Shown here in pieces: positions 14,720 to 22,528 of a DNA stretch of 53,417 bases. Both the position numbers and the translations under genes were made by a program. Location of the stretch: contig DATLEK010000069.1 in NCBI GenBank assembly GCA_035525365.1, positions 1 through 53,417 on the forward strand, given 5' to 3'. The notes under the pieces were generated by a model that saw only the letters and a list, made by a program, of their open reading frames with translations, searched no databases and was not told the origin of the DNA. Source of the stretch: GCA-2861595 sp035525365. Its GTDB lineage: Bacteria; Actinomycetota; Acidimicrobiia; Acidimicrobiales; GCA-2861595. Positions within the stretch are counted from its first letter, which is position 1, and each line of letters begins with the position of its first letter.

Positions 14720-17224
14720 TCAGCGGACAGGCTCCGGTTCCGAGACCATGCCTCGGATCCGACGAACGTACTCCTGGGCCAGCTCGCGGGCGCCGGCCTC
14801 CGAGTCCGCCTCGGCCCATACGTGGGTCAGCGGCTCCTCGGGATCGGGGAGCACGAGAGCCCAACCATTGGCATGAAGCACCTTGACGCCGTCGATGAGA
14901 ATGACCTCCCGATCCTTGGTTCGCTCGACCAGTGTGCGCATCACCATGCCCTTCTGCTCCCAGGGCGTGACCACACCCTCGTGGGCGATGTGGACAGGGG
15001 GGGCTTGCGAGACCAGCTTCGAAAGGCGCACTCCGGTCCCGGCCAGCATGGCCAACAGGTTGGTGAAGGTGGCCACGGCGTCGTAGGCCGGCAGGAAGGA
15101 CGGGAAGATGTAGCCACCCTCCTGGCTGCCGGCGAAATGGACGCCGGCGGTGGACGCCACTTCCATCAGGTGAGGAGTGGACACCTTCGCCCACACGATC
15201 TCCGCCCCGTAGCGCTTGCACAGATCCTCGATCGAGCGGCTGACGGCAAGGGGCAGCGCCACACGTGGCGCCTCGACCGACTCGCACACCAGATAAAGGA
15301 GGCAGAACAGCGCCTCATCGTGAGTGAGGACGTGCCCGGTGTCGTCCACCAGACTGAGGTGCTCACCGTCGGCATCGATGACCGCACCGACATGGGCGCC
15401 GGAGGCGAGTACGACCTCGGCCACCCGATTGACGTGTCGCTCTACTTCGAAAGACGTGGCCCGCGCGGTGGAGGCGTACGGGTTCACTGCCAGGACGTCG
15501 GCATCGAGTTTGGCCAGTACGTTCGGCATCACGAAGCTGGCCGCGCCGAAGGCGTAGTCGAGCACGACCTTGAACCCGACGGCGCGGATGGCGCTGGCGT
15601 CGACGGTGGCCATGAGCGAATCCGTGTAGTGCTCGAGCGCTCTCGCCGGGAACCCGATGTCGCCCATGTCGGCGGCCATCGCCCGGCGGAAGTCCTCCCG
15701 GTGGTAGAGGCGCTCGATCTTTCGCTGCGCCACCTCGGTGATGTCGATGCCGTCCGAGTCGAGAAAGCGCAGGAGCAGCGACTGCGGGTCGTCGGAGGCG
15801 AGGCGGACCGTCACGCCGGCCTCGCTGGTCACGGAGCGGACGTGGAAACGGGTGACGGGAACGGTGGCGACCTCGAGGTCCTCCACGTTCACGCCGGTGG
15901 CTGTCAGGCCGACCATCACCGCCCGCTTTATGGCACGTGCCGCTCGGCTCGAGTCGCGGGAGGTGGTGACCGTGACCCCCTTCTTCAGGGTGGTTGCGTA
16001 GGCCATGGCCAGGCGCATGGCCAGCTCAGGCGTGATGTCAACGTTGGCCAGACCCGCCACCCCGAGGGAACCGAAGAGGTGCCGGGCACCCCTTGACTCC
16101 CACACGATGGAGCGGTTCACGACGGCGCCAGCCTCGACCGTCTTGAACGGGTACACCTTCACCGACGAGTTGATCACCGCATCCGCACCGACGAACGACT
16201 CGTCGCCGAGGACGACTCCCTCCTCGCAGCGGGCACCGCGACGGAGATCGCTGGAGCGGCCGACAACCGTGCCGCGGAGGCTCACCGCCGGCCCGAGGTA
16301 GGCGTTGTCGTGAACGATGGACCGCTCGACGTAGGCATGGGCGCCGACCCTGACATTCGAGCCGAGAACGGTGTAGGCGGCCAGATGGGCGTCCGCCTCC
16401 ACCTGGCAGTAATCGCCGATGATGGCCGGGCCCTCCACGTTGGCCTTGGGGTCGATCTCCGCACCCTCCCCCAGCCAGACACCCTCACCCAGGCGGAAGC
16501 CGGCGATGTCCACCGACACCTTTGCGTCGAGCACGTCCTGGTGGGCCTGGGCGTAGGCCTCCAAGGTCCCCACGTCCTCCCAGTACCCCTCTGCCACGTA
16601 GCCGAAGAGTGGCTTACCCTGCTCCAGCAATGAAGGGAAGACCTCCTCCGAGAAGTCGACCTGACGCCCTTCGGGGATGTAATCGAATATCTCAGGCTCC
16701 AGGACGTAGATCCCGGTGTTGATGGTGTCGCTGAAGACTTGGCCCCAGGTCGGCTTCTCCAGAAAGCGCTCGATGGCGCCGTCCTCTCTGGTGATGACGA
16801 TCCCGAAATCGAGCGGGTTCTCCATGGCCTTGAGCCCGATGGTGGCCATGGCGCCCCGCTCCTCATGGAAGCGGACCACAGCGGAGAGATCGACATCTGT
16901 GAGAACGTCGCCCGAGATGACCAGGAACGGCTCGTCGAGCCCGTCGCTGGCGTTGCGCACGGACCCGGCGGTGCCGAGAGGGCTCTCCTCGGTGGCGTAG
17001 GACATCTTCACGCCGAACTCCGATCCGTCGCCAAAATAGGTACGGATGGCGTGGGGAAGAAAGGCGACGGTGACGATGATGTCGTCGAAGCCGTGCTCCC
17101 GGAGCAGAGCGACGATGTGCTCCATCATCGGGCGGTTGGCCAGCGGCAGCATCGGCTTCGGCTGGGTGGAGGTGAGCGGCCGCAACCGGGTTCCCTCCCC
17201 GCCGGCCATGATCACCGCCTTCAT
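14720..17224 (-). CDS. Fused NDP-sugar pyrophosphorylase / phosphomutase-like protein
   Basis: This 834-residue protein has three parts. Residues 1-235 are a nucleotidyltransferase with GGEGTRLRPLT at 8-18, like mannose-1-phosphate guanylyltransferase. About 240-375 are hexapeptide left-handed beta-helix repeats. About 380-834 is a phosphoglucomutase/phosphomannomutase fold. In the mutase the phosphoserine loop reads TTSRDSSRA (420-428) instead of TASHNP, and the metal loop reads DADGEH instead of DGDADR, so mutase chemistry may be changed or lost. Fused proteins of this kind are known in actinobacteria and cyanobacteria. The ATG at 17224 is seven bases after TAGTGT, which begins with the pgsA stop codon. 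Confidence 0.88.
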   Translation of the reverse strand: MKAVIMAGGEGTRLRPLTSTQPKPMLPLANRPMMEHIVALLREHGFDDIIVTVAFLPHAIRTYFGDGSEFGVKMSYATEESPLGTAGSVRNASDGLDEPFLVISGDVLTDVDLSAVVRFHEERGAMATIGLKAMENPLDFGIVITREDGAIERFLEKPTWGQVFSDTINTGIYVLEPEIFDYIPEGRQVDFSEEVFPSLLEQGKPLFGYVAEGYWEDVGTLEAYAQAHQDVLDAKVSVDIAGFRLGEGVWLGEGAEIDPKANVEGPAIIGDYCQVEADAHLAAYTVLGSNVRVGAHAYVERSIVHDNAYLGPAVSLRGTVVGRSSDLRRGARCEEGVVLGDESFVGADAVINSSVKVYPFKTVEAGAVVNRSIVWESRGARHLFGSLGVAGLANVDITPELAMRLAMAYATTLKKGVTVTTSRDSSRAARAIKRAVMVGLTATGVNVEDLEVATVPVTRFHVRSVTSEAGVTVRLASDDPQSLLLRFLDSDGIDITEVAQRKIERLYHREDFRRAMAADMGDIGFPARALEHYTDSLMATVDASAIRAVGFKVVLDYAFGAASFVMPNVLAKLDADVLAVNPYASTARATSFEVERHVNRVAEVVLASGAHVGAVIDADGEHLSLVDDTGHVLTHDEALFCLLYLVCESVEAPRVALPLAVSRSIEDLCKRYGAEIVWAKVSTPHLMEVASTAGVHFAGSQEGGYIFPSFLPAYDAVATFTNLLAMLAGTGVRLSKLVSQAPPVHIAHEGVVTPWEQKGMVMRTLVERTKDREVILIDGVKVLHANGWALVLPDPEEPLTHVWAEADSEAGARELAQEYVRRIRGMVSEPEPVR

Positions 17225-17231
17225 GCCTTCG

Positions 17232-17237
17232 ACACTA
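17232..17237 (-). promoter_or_regulatory. Putative -10 box of the sugar-nucleotide gene
   Basis: TAGTGT on the minus strand, seven bases before the ATG at 17224. The first three bases are the TAG stop codon of pgsA. Confidence 0.4.
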
Positions 17238-17834
17238 GCGGCCCCTCCCACCGGCCCGACTCTCGGCCAACGCCCGGCGTCCCGCCGGCACGTAGCCGGC
17301 GGCCGCCCACCAGCTGAGCACCAGGCCGGGGATGGCAAAGACATAGGCGAGCGGCCGGGCGAGGTCGTCCCAGGGCGCGCCGCCGACGGGATTGGCCGCC
17401 AGGAAGAGCGGTAGGGCCACCATGAGCATCAGGGTCCCGGCTTTGCCCACCAGCTTCACGTCGATGATGTCGCGGGCGCCGAGCATGCCCAGGGCCAGCA
17501 CCGACAGCCCCACCAGGCTCTCCCGTACCAGCGCCAGAGCTCCGATCCACACTGGAACCGAGCCGTCGACGAGGATGGCCACCACCCCGACCCCGAGCAG
17601 GACACGGTCCGCCGTCGGGTCGAGGAGTTTTCCCAGTCTCGACTCCTGGTCGAAGTGGCGGGCGATGTAGCCGTCGACGCAGTCGGTTATCCCGAGAGCA
17701 GCCAGGAGCAGGCCCGCCTGGTAGCGGTTGTCGCGGACGAAGAGCAGCCAGAGGAAGACCGGTACACAAAGGAGCCGCCCGATCGACAACAGGTTCGGGA
17801 TCGTGAGGATCCGGTCCTCCCCCTCCCGGTGCAT
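17235..17834 (-). CDS. pgsA: CDP-alcohol phosphatidyltransferase
   Basis: This 199-residue membrane enzyme joins a CDP-diacylglycerol phosphatidyl group to an alcohol, most likely glycerol 3-phosphate (PgsA type), although a phosphatidylinositol or cardiolipin synthase role cannot be excluded. The catalytic CDP-alcohol motif is intact from Asp51 to Asp76, DCVDGYIAR...GKLLDPTAD. About five membrane helices are visible. The ATG is six bases after a TAGACT box (17841-17846), so this gene probably starts the long minus-strand block. Confidence 0.88.
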   Translation of the reverse strand: MHREGEDRILTIPNLLSIGRLLCVPVFLWLLFVRDNRYQAGLLLAALGITDCVDGYIARHFDQESRLGKLLDPTADRVLLGVGVVAILVDGSVPVWIGALALVRESLVGLSVLALGMLGARDIIDVKLVGKAGTLMLMVALPLFLAANPVGGAPWDDLARPLAYVFAIPGLVLSWWAAAGYVPAGRRALAESRAGGRGR

Positions 17835-17840
17835 ACGCGA

Positions 17841-17846
17841 AGTCTA
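17841..17846 (-). promoter_or_regulatory. Putative -10 box of pgsA
   Basis: TAGACT on the minus strand, six bases before the pgsA ATG. It is a candidate for the main promoter of the pgsA-to-gcvH part of the block. Confidence 0.45.
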
Positions 17847-18014
17847 CGGACCATGGCCGGAACCGGACTGGCTACGAAGCCTTCGACGGTTCCGCTATGT
17901 GTTTGGTTCCTATAGTGCCGAGGTCTTCTTGTTTCACTGCCGCTGGTCGCGTAGATTCGTGCTGCTGCCGCTGGGGCAGTTCCCCCTCCCGGGGCCGACA
18001 AAAGGAGAATGCTC

Positions 18015-18137
18015 ATGCCGATGGTTGAAGAACCTACGTCCGGAGAGCGCCTCGACCGCATCCTCACCGGTGTGTTCATAGGCCTTGTCCTGCTTGCCAT
18101 CGTGGTCGGCGGGTTGTCATGGATGGCCGCCAACTGA
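18015..18137 (+). CDS. 40-residue single-span membrane protein
   Basis: This small gene encodes 40 residues: a short charged N-terminal part (MPMVEEPTSGERLDRI) and one hydrophobic helix (about 17-37, LTGVFIGLVLLAIVVGGLSW). An excellent ribosome binding site AAAGGAGA lies about seven bases before the ATG. It stands alone on the plus strand between pgsA and the Pro-rich membrane protein, both of which point away or toward it on the other strand. Function is unknown; the size and layout suit a membrane-embedded regulator or complex subunit. Confidence 0.65.
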   Translation: MPMVEEPTSGERLDRILTGVFIGLVLLAIVVGGLSWMAAN

Positions 18138-18207
18138 GTAGGACCACCGCTCGGTCTGAGCACTTACTGGGCCGGGCCGGGGCGGCGTGCCGGCCGGGCC
18201 CGCCCAG

Positions 18208-18849
18208 CTAGTGCGGGCTGGGCCGCGCCGCTGACCGGGCCTGGCGAAGGACCCAGGTGGCAAGGCCGACGAGCAGAAGAGCGATCAGGCCGGCGGCCAC
18301 CGATCCGGCGGCGCGCACTTGAGCGATCTTCTCCTCATCGGCTCCCAGCTCCAGAGCTTCCTCCGTGGGCGCACTGGCACCTTCGCCGACTCCGTCCTGG
18401 AACGGCAACGAGGAGTCGAAGCCGAAATCCGGCTCGGCCGCTCTAGGACCTTTACCGCGAGCCTGGCGGCGGAGGGCATCTATCCCGGAGAGGTCGAGAC
18501 TGAGCTCTACCTGGGACCCTTTCTGGATCGGCTTCGGCGGCGCCGGGGCGCCGGCGCCGGGGTTGGTGGTCGCTGTTGTCGGGCCTGCCGGAGCAGGCGG
18601 AGCCGTGGTGACAGGTGTTCCGGGCGGAGCCGGTGTACCGGGGCCACCAGGCGCGACCGTGGGCGGAGGCTCCGACGGGCTCGGCACCGGCGGCGGCTCG
18701 TCCTTTGGAGGCGGCGGCGTCGTCGGTGCCGTGGAGTCGGGCGGCGTGGTGATGGGCGGCACCTGACCCGCGGCCCCACCGGCGCTCACCAGGATCCCCA
18801 CCAGTAGCGAGCTGGCGACACCTGCTAACCACCCAGGCCGACCGATCAT
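18208..18849 (-). CDS. Secreted Pro/Thr-rich protein with C-terminal membrane anchor
   Basis: This protein of about 213 residues has an N-terminal signal peptide (about 1-28, ending SAGGAAGQ), a long Pro/Thr/Glu-rich extracellular stalk (about 29-105), a small folded or helical section (about 108-180) and a C-terminal membrane helix (about 182-203) with a basic tail. It is therefore a cell-surface protein held in the membrane; no LPXTG signal is present. The family is not recognised. The ATG at 18849 is preferred; a TTG at 18855 is also possible. It is divergent from the ABC-F gene. Confidence 0.75.
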   Translation of the reverse strand: MIGRPGWLAGVASSLLVGILVSAGGAAGQVPPITTPPDSTAPTTPPPPKDEPPPVPSPSEPPPTVAPGGPGTPAPPGTPVTTAPPAPAGPTTATTNPGAGAPAPPKPIQKGSQVELSLDLSGIDALRRQARGKGPRAAEPDFGFDSSLPFQDGVGEGASAPTEEALELGADEEKIAQVRAAGSVAAGLIALLLVGLATWVLRQARSAARPSPH

Positions 18850-18931
18850 CGCCAACCAGTGTTACCCAACCTGACGTGATCCGAAGCCGCTGGGATCGTT
18901 GTTGTCCCGCGTTGTCGTTCTGGCTGGGCCG

Positions 18932-18937
18932 TAGCCT
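18932..18937 (+). promoter_or_regulatory. Putative -10 box of ABC-F gene
   Basis: TAGCCT, six bases before the GTG at 18944, in the leaderless arrangement seen elsewhere. Confidence 0.4.
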
Positions 18938-18943
18938 CTGGCC

Positions 18944-20740
18944 GTGATCGTCGTCGACCTGGAGCGCGTGGCGTCACGGAGACCGGATCGGCCGCTGTTC
19001 GAGAAGCTGTCGCTGACGTTGAGCACCGGCGACCGCCTCGGTGTGGTGGGCCGCAACGGGACCGGGAAGTCGACCCTTCTCCGGGTGCTGGCGGGAGTGG
19101 ACAGCCCAGAGGAAGGTCTGGTTCGACGTCCGCGGAACGTGCGAGTGGGTTTCCTGGCCCAGCGTCCCGACCTGCCGGCGGGAGATGTCCGTTCCGCGGT
19201 AGGCGATCACTGGGAGGCGGCAGCCATCCTGGAGCTACTGGGCATGGGGCGCCTGGTGGAGGCCGACGTAGTCACCCTCTCCGGTGGCCAGGCCAAACGG
19301 GTGGCTCTGGCGCGGGTGCTGGTGGACGAGGTGGACCTTCTCGTGCTGGACGAGCCCACCAACCACCTGGACCTGGAGGCCATCGCCTGGCTGGAGGGCC
19401 GTCTGGCTGAGTTCCGTGGAGGACTGGTCGTCGTCACCCACGACCGCCACGTCCTGGACCGGGTGACGACCCGGATGCTCGAGCTGGATCGGGGCCGCGG
19501 CTACGTCCATGACGGCGGTTACGCCAGCTATCTCGCCGCGGGAGTGGAGCGGGCCGAGCAGGAGGCCACCGCTGAGTCGGTTCGGCGCAACCTGGCCCGC
19601 TCCGAGTTGGCCTGGCTGCGTCGTGGTGCCCCGGCGCGTACGAGGAAGCCGAAGGCACGGATCGCCTCGGCCACGGCGGTCGTCGAGGGACGCCGGCCGG
19701 CTGCGGACCGTCCGGGTGACCTGGAGATGACAGGTGGTGGCCACTGGGGCGCCACGCCGCGGCTCGGCGACAAGGTCGTCCGCCTCGAAGGAGCCGGGCA
19801 CCGTTACGGCGCCGGACCGTGGCTGTTCGAGGGCCTGGAGCTGGACCTCGGGCCCGGCGATCGGTTCGGCCTGGTGGGCCCCAACGGCTCCGGCAAGTCG
19901 ACCCTTCTGGAGATCATCGCGGGCCGTCTCACCCCATCCGCGGGACGGGTGGAGACGGGGCCAACCGTGCAGCTCGGCTACTACGACCAGGCCGGCCGTG
20001 ACCTCGATCCGGCTCAACGGGTGCGCGACGCCGTGGCCGGCGGGCAGGGCCAGCCGAGCTGGGAGCAGGCCCGGCTGATGGAACGCTTCTGGTTCGACTC
20101 CGACGCGCAGTGGGCTCCGATCAGCACCCTCTCGGGGGGCGAGCAGCGCCGGCTGCAGCTGCTGCTCGTTCTCGCCGGCCTGCCCAACGTCCTGCTGCTC
20201 GACGAGCCCAGCAATGACCTGGACCTCGACACCCTCCGGGCCTTGGAGGACTATCTGGATTCATGGCCCGGCACCGTGGTGGTCGTGAGCCACGACCGGG
20301 CGTTCCTGGAGCGCACGGTGGAGGACGTGGTGGTGCTCGATGGAACCGGCGCGGCCTCGATCGCCCCCGGCGGATATGCCGGCTACGCCGGCTCCCGGAC
20401 ATCGGCGGTGTCGAGGGTGGCGGCACCCACCATGGGGGGGCGAGCGTCCTCCGTCGTGGCCTCACAGGTGAGCCCGGGTCATGCCGTTGCCCTTGCCGCG
20501 CCGGCTCCCGAGGCACAGAAGGTGCGCTCCCCCAGCACCGTCCGCCGCCTGCTGGCCCATGCTGAGAAGGAGATGGCCGTGGCCGGCGGGGAACGCGACC
20601 GCCTGACGGCGGCGTTGACGGCCGGCGTCGCCGACCACTCGGCTCTGAGCAGGGTGGCCCATGCGCTGGCAGAGGCCGAGAGCCGCCTGGCTCGCGCCGA
20701 AGAGCGGTGGCTGACGCTGGCCGAGGAGCTGGGCGGCTAG
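18944..20740 (+). CDS. ABC-F family ATPase
   Basis: This 598-residue soluble protein has two ABC ATPase domains and no membrane segments, so it is an ABC-F protein that likely acts on the ribosome. Domain 1 has Walker A GRNGTGKST (36-44), signature LSGGQAKR and Walker B LLVLDEPTNHLD. Domain 2 has GPNGSGKST, LSGGEQRR and VLLLDEPSNDLD. The inter-domain linker holds the basic KPKARIAS segment, and a C-terminal coiled coil (about 530-598) resembles Uup-type proteins. Uup-like translation or DNA-repair roles or ribosome-protection resistance are possible; the sequence alone does not decide. Confidence 0.92.
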   Translation: MIVVDLERVASRRPDRPLFEKLSLTLSTGDRLGVVGRNGTGKSTLLRVLAGVDSPEEGLVRRPRNVRVGFLAQRPDLPAGDVRSAVGDHWEAAAILELLGMGRLVEADVVTLSGGQAKRVALARVLVDEVDLLVLDEPTNHLDLEAIAWLEGRLAEFRGGLVVVTHDRHVLDRVTTRMLELDRGRGYVHDGGYASYLAAGVERAEQEATAESVRRNLARSELAWLRRGAPARTRKPKARIASATAVVEGRRPAADRPGDLEMTGGGHWGATPRLGDKVVRLEGAGHRYGAGPWLFEGLELDLGPGDRFGLVGPNGSGKSTLLEIIAGRLTPSAGRVETGPTVQLGYYDQAGRDLDPAQRVRDAVAGGQGQPSWEQARLMERFWFDSDAQWAPISTLSGGEQRRLQLLLVLAGLPNVLLLDEPSNDLDLDTLRALEDYLDSWPGTVVVVSHDRAFLERTVEDVVVLDGTGAASIAPGGYAGYAGSRTSAVSRVAAPTMGGRASSVVASQVSPGHAVALAAPAPEAQKVRSPSTVRRLLAHAEKEMAVAGGERDRLTAALTAGVADHSALSRVAHALAEAESRLARAEERWLTLAEELGG

Positions 20741-20783
20741 GGGCGCCGGCGCCGGGGATTCAACGGCAGCGCCAACGCAAGGG

Positions 20784-21149
20784 TTACTTCCGCTTGGCGT
20801 AGTCGTCGAAGCCCTGCCAGTCGATGACCACGCAGGTGTCGTCCCCGACGATCCACGCATCGTGACCGGGCGGGCACACCATGACGTCGCCGGGGCCGAA
20901 CTCGGCCTCCTGGCCGTCGTCCATGACGATCTTCATGCGGCCGGAGACGAAGTAACCCGTGTGGGCCGTCTGGCAGCTGTCGGTGCCGGCAATGGGCTTG
21001 ACGTGCTTCGACCACTGCCAGCCGGGCTTGAACGTGGCACGACCGACGCCGCCGGCATCGAGGTTGATCAACTCGAGCTGCCCGGAGTTCTCTTCGAAAT
21101 GACGCACTTCTTCAGGACTTCCGAAGTTTTTCTGAACCATGCCTGCCAT
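20784..21149 (-). CDS. Cupin domain protein
   Basis: This 121-residue protein is a single small cupin barrel. The two cupin motifs are recognisable as GWQWSKHVKPIAG...GYFVSGRMKI (about 43-75) and GDVMVCPPGHDAWIVGD (about 87-103). The metal ligands are partly kept (His and Glu/Gln positions), so metal binding is likely but not certain. AAAGGAG is well placed before the ATG. It converges on the ABC-F gene with 43 bp between stops and marks the last ordinary gene before the variable region. Confidence 0.85.
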   Translation of the reverse strand: MAGMVQKNFGSPEEVRHFEENSGQLELINLDAGGVGRATFKPGWQWSKHVKPIAGTDSCQTAHTGYFVSGRMKIVMDDGQEAEFGPGDVMVCPPGHDAWIVGDDTCVVIDWQGFDDYAKRK

Positions 21150-21377
21150 CGTTTTCTCCTTTGTCGTTGAACGTCATCACACGCCTTTGTTTCATAGCTT
21201 CCGAAGCGGGTGCCGTCAATTGTCTTGGCTTGCCGGGCCGACGATCAGCGTGCACCATCGGGATGAGGAATCGTGACGACCGTGAGGCAATCGATGCCCT
21301 CAAAGTCCCGGGGATTGCAGGTGCACGCCGGCCCGGGAAGATCACCGTGAAGTGGGGCTATCGGGACCGCTCTCGGA

Positions 21378-21383
21378 TATAAT
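21378..21383 (+). promoter_or_regulatory. Perfect TATAAT -10 box of HTH gene
   Basis: TATAAT seven bases before the ATG at 21391. This is the best -10 match in the window and predicts a leaderless message. The -35 region is weak. Confidence 0.6.
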
Positions 21384-21390
21384 TGGACCG

Positions 21391-21813
21391 ATGATCGCGG
21401 TGGAGTTCGAGCGAGTGGAAGCACTCGAGCTGCTCGGCATGACGCTGGCTCATCTAAGCGACGCGGAGGCGAGAGGAGAAATCTCACCTCGGGCCGCTCT
21501 ACTGATGGCCATGCGGGACAAGCTTGCCCTCGCCCTACGGGGAGGAACCATGAGTTACAGCGAAGCACAGGTCGCCGCCGCCGTCGCCGCGCTCGACAAG
21601 TATCGAGGTAACGAGACTGGTGAGGTAGGTGCCGCATTGGCGGTTGTCGGCCTGAGCACAGAGCGGGCCGCCAAGGAAGTTCAGCTCCGTGACGACATGA
21701 TCCGCGTCGCTCACCGAGCCGGCGCCTCGCTCCGCCAGCTCGCCGAGGTCTCTGGCCTGGATCGCAAGACCGTGACCGCGATCGTGGGCACCGCTGAACG
21801 AGCCCAGAACTGA
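21391..21813 (+). CDS. Hypothetical HTH-type protein inside vapC remnant
   Basis: This 140-residue protein is largely helical. Its C-terminal part RAGASLRQLAEVSGLDRKTV looks like a helix-turn-helix, so DNA binding is likely; the rest (MIAVEFERVEALELLG...) is not recognised. A second in-frame ATG (21550, MSYSEAQVAAA) could yield an HTH-only form of 87 residues. Expression should be leaderless from TATAAT at 21378. It lies head to tail against the Phd/VapC operon and occupies the place where the middle of vapC should be. It may be a regulator carried by an insertion, but no terminal repeats were found. Confidence 0.6.
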   Translation: MIAVEFERVEALELLGMTLAHLSDAEARGEISPRAALLMAMRDKLALALRGGTMSYSEAQVAAAVAALDKYRGNETGEVGAALAVVGLSTERAAKEVQLRDDMIRVAHRAGASLRQLAEVSGLDRKTVTAIVGTAERAQN

Positions 21814-21879
21814 CACACGCCCTGTGGTCGCCACCACGATCAGCGTCGACCAGGAACGTCGTGTCGAGCAAGAGCAGAC

Positions 21880-22110
21880 TCACCGGCGTTCGTCGAGCGT
21901 CACCAGATCGCGGACCGCAGCGAGGTCCTTGGCCCATCTTGCGTCGGGACGGTGGCGGCGAAGAAGCTCCTTGACCTCGGACCCCTTCCCGCGCGACACC
22001 GGTTCGAGATGGGCGACCGCCTTGCCCCGGCGCACGATGGTGTAGTGCTCGCCACGATGTTCGATGGCATAGAAATGCCGAGCGGCTTCAGTGGCGGTTA
22101 CCTCGGTCAT
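21880..22110 (-). CDS. Phd/YefM-type antitoxin
   Basis: This 76-residue protein is an antitoxin of the Phd/YefM class: MTEVTATEAARHFYAIEHRG is the DNA-binding half, with TIVRRGKAVAHLEPV following, and the C-terminal 25 residues would wrap the toxin. It overlaps the start of a vapC remnant by 4 bp, the normal antitoxin-toxin order. A 15-bp palindrome covers its -10 region, so it probably still represses itself. With the toxin broken it is an orphan antitoxin. Confidence 0.8.
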   Translation of the reverse strand: MTEVTATEAARHFYAIEHRGEHYTIVRRGKAVAHLEPVSRGKGSEVKELLRRHRPDARWAKDLAAVRDLVTLDERR

Positions 22111-22113
22111 CCG

Positions 22114-22128
22114 ATCAGATTATCTGAT
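22114..22128 (-). promoter_or_regulatory. Palindromic operator over the antitoxin promoter
   Basis: ATCAGATTATCTGAT is a perfect inverted repeat with 7-bp arms. On the minus strand the -10 box TAATCT (22117-22122) lies inside it, six bases before the antitoxin ATG. Binding here would block a leaderless promoter, the expected autoregulation. Confidence 0.65.
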
Positions 22129-22160
22129 ACACGCGTCTGGCGGTGCCTTAAGACTGATCC

Positions 22161-22243
22161 TCAGTCTGCAGTGGCGGCGATCTCCTCGGCCTCGACCGCA
22201 CCTGAGGAACGCAAGTACCGCGTAGGGGGTCGAGGATCGTCAT
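22161..22243 (-). pseudogene. Truncated, frameshifted vapC
   Basis: An ATG at 22243 overlaps the AbrB-type antitoxin stop (ATGA). The PIN start MTILDP continues in the next frame as YAVLAFL and then in the third frame as GAVEAEEIAA, so at least two frameshifts have occurred. The gene is cut off after about 27 residues by the neighbouring antitoxin locus. It cannot make a toxin. Confidence 0.5.
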
Positions 22244-22488
22244 CGGCGGCCCGTCCGCTCGGTGTCCTCCCGCCGCGACTCCCGCCGGGCCCGACTCGTT
22301 GTCGGTCCCTGCTTCGCGTACTTGCCCCGCAGCTCTCCAACCGGCTCAGCTCCAACCGGTCGCATCACTACACGGTCGCCGAGGTCGACAACGAGGACCT
22401 GCCGAGTGTTCCACCGGGCTCGCGTCTCGGCGGGGATCGAGACCTGGCCGTTCCGGGACACCGTCATCACATGCGACGTCTCACTCAT
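22240..22488 (-). CDS. AbrB/MazE-type antitoxin (VapB-like)
   Basis: This 82-residue protein has an N-terminal SpoVT/AbrB swapped-hairpin domain: SHVMTVSRNGQVSIPAETRA (about 4-23), then LGDRVVMRPVG. The C-terminal Arg-rich tail would contact a toxin. The ATG at 22488 is six bases after TACAAT, so the message is probably leaderless; the longer frame to 22530 is less likely. The partner vapC immediately downstream is broken, leaving an orphan antitoxin. Confidence 0.75.
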   Translation of the reverse strand: MSETSHVMTVSRNGQVSIPAETRARWNTRQVLVVDLGDRVVMRPVGAEPVGELRGKYAKQGPTTSRARRESRREDTERTGRR

Positions 22489-22494
22489 GACCAC

Positions 22495-22528
22495 ATTGTA
22501 CGTATGGCACGTGACGTTGTATACGGCC
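22495..22528 (-). promoter_or_regulatory. Promoter with near-direct repeats before AbrB-type antitoxin
   Basis: TACAAT (minus strand, 22495-22500) is six bases before the ATG. Two related plus-strand sequences, TTGTACGTATGGC at 22496 and TTGTATACGGCC at 22517, lie 21 bases apart around a CACGTG. They are candidate antitoxin binding sites. Confidence 0.4.

Larger units (their letters stand above)
21245..21883 (-). pseudogene. vapC toxin gene split by another gene
   Basis: A PIN-domain toxin gene starts at the GTG 21883, overlapping the antitoxin stop as GTGA, and reads VSLLLLDTTFLVDADRG with the first catalytic Asp at position 7. After about 20 residues the match ends near 21824. A PIN-like C-terminus (NPRDFEGIDCLTVVTIP) reappears in the same frame at about 21325-21245. 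The roughly 500 bases between carry an HTH gene on the other strand. The middle of the toxin, with its other acidic residues, is missing, so no active toxin is expected. The N-terminal match is clear; the C-terminal assignment is less certain. Confidence 0.5.

Noticed and set aside
14822..16096. 424-codon plus-strand frame opposite the sugar-nucleotide gene
   Set aside because: No homology-like segments, His/Asp/Gly-rich shadow composition, no start signal.
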